Below are positions 42,484 through 49,631 of a stretch of 64,000 bases of DNA, in pieces. How positions within the stretch are numbered: position 1 is the first letter of the stretch; every line of letters begins with the position of its first letter. The translations under genes and the position numbers were made by a program. The DNA comes from Castellaniella sp049651205. Its GTDB lineage: Bacteria > Pseudomonadota > Gammaproteobacteria > Burkholderiales > Burkholderiaceae_B. The stretch is from positions 434,001 through 498,000 of the forward strand of contig NZ_JBASBR010000004.1 in NCBI RefSeq assembly GCF_049651205.1, read 5' to 3'. The notes below the pieces were generated by a model. It was not told the DNA's origin, did no database searches, and worked only from the letters and a program-made list of their open reading frames with translations.

Positions 42484-44091
42484 ATGAGCAGCGTCACCGC
42501 AGACCACATTCCGCCCACTGTGGGTCATGACGACCACGCACACCACCACGTTCCAACGGGGTGGCGGCGCTGGGTTTTCGCCACAAACCACAAAGACATC
42601 GGAACGATGTACATGATTTTCTCGTTCTGCATGTTGCTTGAGGGCGGCACCCTGGCCCTTTTGCTGCGCACCGAGCTTTTCGAGCCTGGCATCCAGTTCT
42701 TCCAGCCAGAGCTCTTCAACCAGTTCACCACCATGCATGGCCTGATCATGATTTTCGGCGCCATCATGCCGGCCTTCGTGGGCTTTGCCAACTGGATGAT
42801 TCCGCTGCAAATCGGCGCCTCTGACATGGCCTTTGCCCGGATGAACAACTTCAGCTTCTGGCTGTTGCCCGTGGGCGCCATTTTGCTGACTACCTCGTTC
42901 TTCGTGCCGGGCGGTGCCAACGCCTCCGGCTGGACCATGTACGCGCCCTTGTCGCTGCAGATGGGCCCAGGCATGGACTTCGCCATCTTCGCCGTGCACG
43001 TGCTGGGCGCCTCGTCCATCATGGGGGCCATCAACATCATCGTCACCATCCTCAATATGCGGGCACCGGGCATGTCCCTCATGAAAATGCCCCTGTTCTG
43101 CTGGTCGTGGCTGGTTACCGCCTATCTGCTGCTGGCCGTGATGCCTGTGTTGGCTGCTGCCGTCACCATGCTGCTCACCGACCGCCACTTCGGCACACAC
43201 TTCTTTAACGCTGCGGGCGGCGGCGATCCGGTGCTGTATCAGCATATTTTCTGGTTCTTCGGGCACCCCGAGGTCTACATCATGATCTTGCCGGCCTTCG
43301 GCATCGTGTCGCAGATCATCCCCACCTTTGCCCGTAAACGTCTGTTTGGCTACTCCTCCATGGTGTACGCCATCTGCGCTATCGCGATCCTGTCCTTCCT
43401 GGTCTGGGCGCACCACATGTTCACCACCGGTATGCCGGTTACCGCACAGCTGTTCTTTATGTACGGCACGATGCTGATTTCCATCCCCACCGGGGTCAAG
43501 GTCTTCAACTGGACAGCCACCATGTGGCGCGGCTCCATGACCTTCGAAACCCCCATGCTGTGGGCCATCGGCTTCATCTTCGTGTTTACCATCGGGGGCT
43601 TTACGGGTCTGGTGGTGGCCATCGCCCCCATCGACATACAGGCACAAGACACCTACTACGTGGTGGCTCACTTCCACTATGTGCTGGTGGCCGGTTCACT
43701 ATTTGCGCTCTTTGGCGCGGCCTACTACTGGCTGCCCAAGTGGTGCGGGCACATGTACGACGAACGCCTTGGCAAGCTGCACTTCTGGAGCAGCATGATC
43801 TCCTTCAATATCGCGTTCTTCCCGATGCACTTCCTGGGCCTGGCCGGCATGCCACGCCGCTACGCCGACTACGCCGCACAGTTCACCACCTTCCACCAGA
43901 TTTCCACCATTGGTGCATTCTGGTTCGGGTTCTCGCAACTGATCTTCGTCTGGGCAGTGGTCAAGGCCGTGCGCAGCAAAGGCCCCACCGTGGCGGCCAG
44001 CCCCTGGGAAAGCGCCGAAGGCCTCGAGTGGACAGTGCCTTCGCCAGCCCCTTACCACACCTTTGTCACGCCGCCGCAATACGAAGGCTGA
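42484..44091 (+). CDS. coxA: Cytochrome c oxidase subunit I
   Basis: Catalytic subunit holding heme a, heme a3 and CuB. 535 residues, twelve membrane helices. WFFGHPEVYIMILPAFG holds the CuB His and the cross-linked Tyr, and HFHYVLVAGSLFALFG holds the heme a3 and heme a histidines. The N-terminus is His-rich (HDDHAHHHVPTG). AAGGAGG stands five bases before the ATG. It follows coxB by 78 bases. Confidence 0.97.
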   Translation: MSSVTADHIPPTVGHDDHAHHHVPTGWRRWVFATNHKDIGTMYMIFSFCMLLEGGTLALLLRTELFEPGIQFFQPELFNQFTTMHGLIMIFGAIMPAFVGFANWMIPLQIGASDMAFARMNNFSFWLLPVGAILLTTSFFVPGGANASGWTMYAPLSLQMGPGMDFAIFAVHVLGASSIMGAINIIVTILNMRAPGMSLMKMPLFCWSWLVTAYLLLAVMPVLAAAVTMLLTDRHFGTHFFNAAGGGDPVLYQHIFWFFGHPEVYIMILPAFGIVSQIIPTFARKRLFGYSSMVYAICAIAILSFLVWAHHMFTTGMPVTAQLFFMYGTMLISIPTGVKVFNWTATMWRGSMTFETPMLWAIGFIFVFTIGGFTGLVVAIAPIDIQAQDTYYVVAHFHYVLVAGSLFALFGAAYYWLPKWCGHMYDERLGKLHFWSSMISFNIAFFPMHFLGLAGMPRRYADYAAQFTTFHQISTIGAFWFGFSQLIFVWAVVKAVRSKGPTVAASPWESAEGLEWTVPSPAPYHTFVTPPQYEG

Positions 44092-44115
44092 CACCTATAA
44101 CCACGGATACCTGAC

Positions 44116-44232
44116 ATGACCCCTGAACAACGTCGTCGCAATCGCCGCCTGGGATTGATTTTGGGCCTCTTCGCAGTGGCCATCCTGGTCTGGACGTTTG
44201 TACGCGCCAACTTGTACGGGGCTGTTGGGTGA
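44116..44232 (+). CDS. Cytochrome oxidase small assembly protein (38 aa)
   Basis: 38 residues: a basic N-terminus (MTPEQRRRNRRLG) and one membrane helix (LILGLFAVAILVWTFV). Such mini-proteins follow coxA in Burkholderiales and usually precede ctaG. Here the stop TGA overlaps the GTG start of the DUF2970 gene (GTGA). It is too short for most gene callers; position, charge pattern and coupling support it. Confidence 0.75.
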   Translation: MTPEQRRRNRRLGLILGLFAVAILVWTFVRANLYGAVG

Positions 44233-44423
44233 GCACAGGTCCTGGCAGTTTCCTGCGATCGCTGCGCACCATCGCCTGGGCATTTTTGGGCTTGCGCAAG
44301 CGCTCCGGCCACGACGAAGACCTCTCCCAGATTGGGCCAGGCCACATCGTGGTAGCGGGGTTGCTGGGGGGTCTGGTTTTCGTATTGCTGCTGTTGCTGG
44401 CCGTGTGGCTGGTGGCAGCCTAG
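44229..44423 (+). CDS. DUF2970 family membrane protein
   Basis: 64 residues from a GTG start. SFLRSLRTIAWAFLGLRKRSG is the family signature, followed by a strongly hydrophobic helix (VVAGLLGGLVFVLLLLLAVWLV). Found in oxidase loci of betaproteobacteria, role unknown. It stands directly after the small assembly gene; the ctaG/cox11 gene expected between them is missing. Confidence 0.85.
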   Translation: MSTGPGSFLRSLRTIAWAFLGLRKRSGHDEDLSQIGPGHIVVAGLLGGLVFVLLLLLAVWLVAA

Positions 44424-44449
44424 AACACAAAAAATCGAGGAGAAGCATC

Positions 44450-45325
44450 ATGACAGTGGCACAGACGGCACATAGCGGCAAGGCTCCTTACTACTACGTC
44501 CCGCCCAATTCCGTCCATCCCATCCGTGGCAGCCTCTGCATGCTGGCTACCCTGGTGGGGGCGGCCTTGTGGGTTAACAATTACACCATCGGCCCATGGC
44601 TGTGCGCGGCAGGCATCCTGTGTCTGTTCCTCGTGCTGTTTGGCTGGTTTGGTGACGCCATTCGCGAATCCGAAGGCGGGCTTAACAGTCATCACATCGA
44701 CCGCTCCTATCGCTGGAGCATGACGTGGTTTATTTTCTCCGAGGTGATGTTCTTCTCGGCGTTTTTCGGCGCCCTTTGGTACACCCGCGAAGTCTCCACA
44801 CCGTGGCTCAGCAACCTCGATACGCAAACACTGCTGTGGCCCGGGTTTACAGGCACCTGGCCCAATTTCGGGCCGGCCGGCACGATTGCTCCATTTGAGT
44901 CTGTCGGGCCTTTCTGGCTGCCTACCATCAACACGGCACTACTGCTTACCTCGGGCCTTACCCTTACCATTGCACACCACGCACTGCGTGCAGCCAATCG
45001 CAGCAAAACCATCGTCTGGCTCGGAATTACCGTGCTGCTGGGCTTCGCCTTTGTGGCCTGCCAGGCATACGAGTACCACCATGCGTACACCGAGCTCAAC
45101 CTGCGGTTTACTTCAGGGGCATTTGGCGCGCTGTTCTACATGCTTACCGGTTTTCACGGGTTCCACGTGATTCTGGGCGCTACCATGCTAACCGTGATCT
45201 GGTTCCGGCTGGTGCGCGGGCACTTTACGCCGAAACATCACTTTGGCTTTGAAGGCGCCGCATGGTATTGGCACTTTGTCGACGTCGTCTGGCTGGGCCT
45301 GTATATTTTTGTTTACTGGATTTAA
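44450..45325 (+). CDS. coxC: Cytochrome c oxidase subunit III
   Basis: Seven-helix core subunit that stabilises the oxidase. 291 residues. YYYVPPNSVHPIRGS at the start, FSEVMFFSAFFGALWY and GFHGFHVILGATML in the body and WYWHFVDVVWLGLYIFVYW at the end are family blocks. CGAGGAGA precedes the ATG at 44450. Loop between helices 2 and 3 is long (about 105-150). Confidence 0.96.
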   Translation: MTVAQTAHSGKAPYYYVPPNSVHPIRGSLCMLATLVGAALWVNNYTIGPWLCAAGILCLFLVLFGWFGDAIRESEGGLNSHHIDRSYRWSMTWFIFSEVMFFSAFFGALWYTREVSTPWLSNLDTQTLLWPGFTGTWPNFGPAGTIAPFESVGPFWLPTINTALLLTSGLTLTIAHHALRAANRSKTIVWLGITVLLGFAFVACQAYEYHHAYTELNLRFTSGAFGALFYMLTGFHGFHVILGATMLTVIWFRLVRGHFTPKHHFGFEGAAWYWHFVDVVWLGLYIFVYWI

Positions 45326-45344
45326 GCTGTTTGGGCGTGTCGGC

Positions 45345-45557
45345 TTACCTTGCGGTAACCGGCACGCCAGTTGCGTCAATCCACCCCAGGGCATGGGCCA
45401 ACAGCAAAAATAAAAACAGCACAATCGACAGCCCGACACGCCAGGTTAAGGCCCAGGCCATCCGGTTGCTGCCGCCACGGTCCTGCATCAAAAAGATCAG
45501 GGCTGAGCCCAGACTGGCGACGATCGCCAGAAACAGGATGACAATCAGCACTTTCAT
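45345..45557 (-). CDS. Twin transmembrane protein (DUF2909)
   Basis: 70 residues, two membrane helices (about 2-24 and 42-60) with a basic loop (QDRGGSNRMAWALTWRVG). It is the only gene of the oxidase block on the minus strand, and its place between coxC and SURF1 is the usual one. Role unknown. Start ATG at 45557 is 14 bases from the divergent SURF1 start. Confidence 0.82.
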   Translation of the reverse strand: MKVLIVILFLAIVASLGSALIFLMQDRGGSNRMAWALTWRVGLSIVLFLFLLLAHALGWIDATGVPVTAR

Positions 45558-45571
45558 GGATAGTTTCCTTT

Positions 45572-46363
45572 ATGACCCAGCAGCACCCTACATCACGGAC
45601 CAAGGCCTGGGTAGCCATCGTGTTGCTGGTTGCGCTGGGCTCAATTTGTATCGCAGCCGCCCAATGGCAGCTGCGTCGTGCCCACACCCGTGAAGCCATC
45701 CATGCCGCCCGCCTGGCGGGCCAGCAGGCAGCACCGCTGGTTCTTTCTGCTTCGCAAACCGATGGCCCCGATTGGCATCGTGCTACTGTACGGGGCCACT
45801 GGCTTAATCCCTTAACTGTACTGCTGGATAATCGTAACCTAAAGGGCCGGCCCGGCTTTTGGGTAGCCACTCCACTGGCACTGCAGGATGCTGCACAAAC
45901 GGTCGTGCTGGTATTGCGTGGCTGGTTACCGCGCCCGATGCCGCCTGCAAAACTGCCCTTGCTGTATGCCACTGAAGGCTTGGTGACAATAAACGGCACG
46001 TTGTTGCATCATATTCCCCGCCTGCTGGATCTAGGCGTCTTTACAGGCACGCCGGATAATACCTTGCCTCAGCCGTTTCCACCTGCAGACGGCACAGTGC
46101 CGGCCCTGCAGAATTTGTCGCTGGACGCCTTTGCCAAAGCCACCAGCCTCACGGTATTGCCCGTGATTATCCAGCAATCCCCCACCAAGGATGCCGGCCT
46201 GATCCAGGAGTGGCCCGGCCCCTCGGAAAACGCTGGCCAAAACTACAACTATGCGCTGCAATGGTCCAGTTTTGCAGCCATCGCCCTGATCGCGGCAGCC
46301 ATCACACTATGGCGCACCCTGCGACGCAAATCTCTCTCTACTTCGGACGATTCCCTCTCATGA
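45572..46363 (+). CDS. SURF1 family oxidase assembly protein
   Basis: 263 residues. Helps insert heme a into subunit I. Two membrane helices, at about 12-30 and near the C-terminus (235-253), flank a periplasmic domain; LGSICIAAAQWQLRRAHTRE, LLDNRNLKGRPGFWVATPL and the closing NYNYALQWSSFA are SURF1 signatures. The stop overlaps the next start (ATGA). Confidence 0.92.
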   Translation: MTQQHPTSRTKAWVAIVLLVALGSICIAAAQWQLRRAHTREAIHAARLAGQQAAPLVLSASQTDGPDWHRATVRGHWLNPLTVLLDNRNLKGRPGFWVATPLALQDAAQTVVLVLRGWLPRPMPPAKLPLLYATEGLVTINGTLLHHIPRLLDLGVFTGTPDNTLPQPFPPADGTVPALQNLSLDAFAKATSLTVLPVIIQQSPTKDAGLIQEWPGPSENAGQNYNYALQWSSFAAIALIAAAITLWRTLRRKSLSTSDDSLS

Positions 46364-46971
46364 CCACCACGACTGCCCGACACCGCTCGATGATGCCGGT
46401 GTATGCCATTTTGCTGATCAGCATCGCCCCCGTGGTCTTTGCCCTGCTTGCCTACTATGCCCCATCTCTTGGGCTGCGGCCGCCTTCACAGCCTCATTAC
46501 GGCCAGCTCATCGAGCCCCAAAGAGAAATCCCCAAGCAACTGTCCTTGCAAGAGCTCGACGGCAAACCCTACGATCTGAATCAGCTCAAGGGCCAGTGGA
46601 TCCTGCTCAGCACAGGCCCGGGCGCATGCCCCGAAACCTGCGTGCGCGGACTGTTCGTGCTGCGTAATTCGCACGCCAGTCAGGGCAAAGAGGTTGATCG
46701 CATAAACCGCATCCTGCTGGTTACTGATGACGCCCCCGTTGCACCGGTTGTTGCGGAGGCTTATGTCGGTACTCATGTGTTGCGGGCCGACCCTACGCAA
46801 CTGGCTGCCTGGTTGGTGCCGGATGCGGCAGACCCCACCGCAGCCTTGTCCACCGGCATGTGGATCATCGACCCACTCGGGCACCTGATGATGATGTTTC
46901 CTGACGGCCAGGATCCCGAAGGCGTACGCGACGATATCCGCGTGCTGCTTAAGAATTCGCGCATCGGCTAA
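46360..46971 (+). CDS. SCO1-like thioredoxin-fold membrane protein of the oxidase locus
   Basis: 203 residues. One N-terminal helix (about 13-33), then a thioredoxin-like domain with a CxxxC pair in GACPETCVRGL. This resembles SCO proteins but with a shorter and more divergent domain, and it is usual between SURF1 and ctaA in Burkholderiales. It may act in copper or thiol handling for the CuA site. A true SCO1 gene follows later in the locus. Confidence 0.8.
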   Translation: MTTTTARHRSMMPVYAILLISIAPVVFALLAYYAPSLGLRPPSQPHYGQLIEPQREIPKQLSLQELDGKPYDLNQLKGQWILLSTGPGACPETCVRGLFVLRNSHASQGKEVDRINRILLVTDDAPVAPVVAEAYVGTHVLRADPTQLAAWLVPDAADPTAALSTGMWIIDPLGHLMMMFPDGQDPEGVRDDIRVLLKNSRIG

Positions 46972-46980
46972 GGCGTTTAC

Positions 46981-48051
46981 GTGGCGCACCACACTTCACA
47001 GCCTGCATCAACCGCAACGGCGGCTGCACCCAGAGGAATCCGAACCTACCGGACGCTTGTCTTTCTGGCTGCATTCCTGACATTCGATCTGATCATGTTT
47101 GGCGCCTTCGTGCGCCTGACCGACTCGGGCCTGGGCTGTCCCGACTGGCCCGGCTGCTATGGGCACTTCACGCCGCTGGGGGCACACGCCTCTATTCAGC
47201 AAGCCCTCGAAGCCATGCCCTACGGCCCGGTCAGCGCGTTTCAGGCCTGGATCGAGATGATCCACCGCTATGCGGGGGCCATCCTGGGCATGCTGATCAT
47301 CGGCTTTATGGTTCTGGCCTGGCGTCTGCGACGCAGCCTGCCCTATCGCCCCACGCTGGCAACCGTGATTTTTGGACTGGTGTGCCTGCAAGGGGCTTTT
47401 GGCGCCTGGACAGTCACCCATCGCCTGATGCCCGTGGTGGTGACCACGCACCTGGTGTTGGGCATGAGCCTTCTGGCCATGCTGACCTGGCTGGCAGCTC
47501 GCGAAAAATCACACGCGGCAGTACCAGCACACGCCGGTAACGGCCGTATCTGGATGGTATTGGGCTTTGTCGTACTATTTTTGCAGCTGGCCCTGGGTGG
47601 TTGGGTAAGCACCAACTATGCAGCGCTGGCCTGCATGGATTTCCCCACCTGCCATGGCGCCTGGCTACCCACCATGGACTTTGACAGCGGCTTTGCATTG
47701 CTGCGCGGCCTGGGCCAGGCCTCCTCGGGCGAAATCATCAGCCAGGACGCCCTGACGGCCATCCACTGGACACATCGCAATTTCGCCTTTCTGGTCATTG
47801 CCCTGTTGGGTGTTCTGGCCTGGCGCTGGCGCCATACCTCCGGCCTGAAAGGCCCCGCACGTGCCCTGCTGGCACTGCTGGCACTGCAATTGCTTACCGG
47901 CCTCACCACGATTTTCTTCCAATGGCCGCTACTGATTGCCGTGATCCACAATGGCGGGGCAGCCGCTTTGGTACTGGTCAGCACCACACTGCTGTGGCGT
48001 CTGTCCCGAGCAGGGAAACCCCCTAGCGGCAGAGGCCATCAACACGCCTAG
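46981..48051 (+). CDS. ctaA: Heme A synthase (COX15/CtaA)
   Basis: Oxidises heme O to heme A in the inner membrane. 356 residues, eight membrane helices; GSGLGCPDWPGCYG-like text reads DSGLGCPDWPGCYG here, with IEMIHRYAGAILG and IHWTHRNFAFLV giving the heme-ligating His. Start is a GTG at 46981, nine bases after the previous stop. ctaB follows by nine bases. Confidence 0.94.
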   Translation: MAHHTSQPASTATAAAPRGIRTYRTLVFLAAFLTFDLIMFGAFVRLTDSGLGCPDWPGCYGHFTPLGAHASIQQALEAMPYGPVSAFQAWIEMIHRYAGAILGMLIIGFMVLAWRLRRSLPYRPTLATVIFGLVCLQGAFGAWTVTHRLMPVVVTTHLVLGMSLLAMLTWLAAREKSHAAVPAHAGNGRIWMVLGFVVLFLQLALGGWVSTNYAALACMDFPTCHGAWLPTMDFDSGFALLRGLGQASSGEIISQDALTAIHWTHRNFAFLVIALLGVLAWRWRHTSGLKGPARALLALLALQLLTGLTTIFFQWPLLIAVIHNGGAAALVLVSTTLLWRLSRAGKPPSGRGHQHA

Positions 48052-48060
48052 AATGACACC

Positions 48061-48972
48061 ATGACAAGCACCACCGCCAACCCGCATTCCTCTTCACCTT
48101 CGCTGCTGCATCAATATCTGGTGCTTACCAAACCACGCGTCACCCAGCTGGCCGTGTTTTGCGCCGTTATCGGCATGTTTCTGGCAGTGCCCGGCCTGCC
48201 CGATCTCCTGCGCGTTGCAGCCGCTACCGCGGGTATCTGGCTGCTGGCTGCAGCGGCATTTTCAGTCAATTGCCTGATCGAGCGCGAAACCGATGCCCGC
48301 ATGCGGCGCACGGCCCGGCGTGCCACGGCATCTGGCGAAATCACCCCCAATCAGGTGCTGCTGATGGCCGGTGTGCTGGGCGGCGCGGGCATGTTCATTC
48401 TCAATATGTGGGTCAATGCCCTCACCATGTGGCTTACGTTTGCCACTTTTGTGGGCTATGCCCTTATCTACACCGCCATCCTCAAGCCGCTTACCCCGCA
48501 AAACATTGTCATCGGGGGCTTCTCGGGTGCCATGCCGCCGGCGCTGGGCTGGGCTGCCATGGCCGATGCCGTACCCGCCGAGGCCTGGATTCTTGTCCTC
48601 ATCATCTTCATCTGGACACCACCCCACTTCTGGGCGCTGGCCCTGTATCGCCACCACGACTACGAAGAATCCGGCCTGCCCATGCTGCCGGTTACCCATG
48701 GGATGAATTTCACGCAGTTGCACGTCCTGCTCTACAGCGTCGTGCTGTTTGCCGCATCGCTGCTGCCGTATGTCATCCGCATGAGCGGCCCGGCCTATCT
48801 TGTCGCCGCCTGCCTGCTCAGTGGCTACTTCGTCTGGCAGTCCTGGGGGGTGTATCGCCACTATTCCGACGCCAGAGCGCGTAAACTGTTCTGGTACTCG
48901 ATTTTGTATCTGGCGCTGCTTTTTGCAGCACTGCTTCTGGATCACTGGGTCGGGTTGGCACTGGCAACCTAA
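48061..48972 (+). CDS. ctaB: Protoheme IX farnesyltransferase (heme O synthase)
   Basis: Adds a farnesyl group to heme B, giving heme O for CtaA. 303 residues of the UbiA family with nine helices. The prenyl-diphosphate motif reads NCLIERETDARMRRT, with Asp/Glu ligands, and a second acidic loop YRHHDYEESGLPMLP is present. Operon position between ctaA and SCO1. Confidence 0.95.
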   Translation: MTSTTANPHSSSPSLLHQYLVLTKPRVTQLAVFCAVIGMFLAVPGLPDLLRVAAATAGIWLLAAAAFSVNCLIERETDARMRRTARRATASGEITPNQVLLMAGVLGGAGMFILNMWVNALTMWLTFATFVGYALIYTAILKPLTPQNIVIGGFSGAMPPALGWAAMADAVPAEAWILVLIIFIWTPPHFWALALYRHHDYEESGLPMLPVTHGMNFTQLHVLLYSVVLFAASLLPYVIRMSGPAYLVAACLLSGYFVWQSWGVYRHYSDARARKLFWYSILYLALLFAALLLDHWVGLALAT

Positions 48973-49022
48973 CCCTCTGCGTCCTCGGGGCCAGCCCAGC
49001 CCCCTGGCCACATAGGTAATGT

Positions 49023-49631
49023 ATGTCTGTCTCTTTTTTACCTGCCCGCCGCACCGTGCTGGCAGGCTTGCTTGCAAGCGTTCCATTGGCCCTGCTGGGC
49101 TGCTCTTCCGAAGCCAAACCCCTGCCCTTCGAGGGCAGCGACATCACCGGTACCCACTTGGGCCGCGATCTCGACATGACCGACACCCATGGTCAGCACA
49201 AAACACTGGCCGATTTTTCCGGCAAGGTGCTGATGGTGTTCTTTGGCTACACGCAATGCCCCGATGTCTGCCCCACAGCCATGGCACAGGCGGCACAGGC
49301 ACTGCAACTGCTGGGCAAAGACGCCAGCAAGGTGCAGGTCATCATGATTTCTGTGGATCCCGCCCGCGACACCCCGCCGGTGCTGCAAGCCTATGTGCAG
49401 GTATTTGATCCCAATTTCATTGGCCTTACCGGCACGCCAGAGCAACTCGAGAAAACCGCGCGGTCATTTAAGGCGTTTTACGCCAAAGAAGCCGGGCCAA
49501 CCCCCGAGCAATACGCCATGAACCACTCGTCGGCGTTTTACCTGATGGATATTCAGGGCGAAGCCCGTGCGCTGCTGGGGCCTTCGTTAACCCCCGAAGA
49601 CATGGCTCACGACATCAAGCTTTTGCTGTAG
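49023..49631 (+). CDS. SCO1/SenC copper chaperone lipoprotein
   Basis: 202 residues. Signal peptide with lipobox LLGC (Cys27), then a thioredoxin-like domain with the Cu site CPDVCP and a later conserved His in MNHSSAFYL. Delivers copper to CuA of subunit II. It ends the oxidase locus. Its 3' end overlaps the convergent antiporter gene by 17 bases. Confidence 0.94.
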   Translation: MSVSFLPARRTVLAGLLASVPLALLGCSSEAKPLPFEGSDITGTHLGRDLDMTDTHGQHKTLADFSGKVLMVFFGYTQCPDVCPTAMAQAAQALQLLGKDASKVQVIMISVDPARDTPPVLQAYVQVFDPNFIGLTGTPEQLEKTARSFKAFYAKEAGPTPEQYAMNHSSAFYLMDIQGEARALLGPSLTPEDMAHDIKLLL

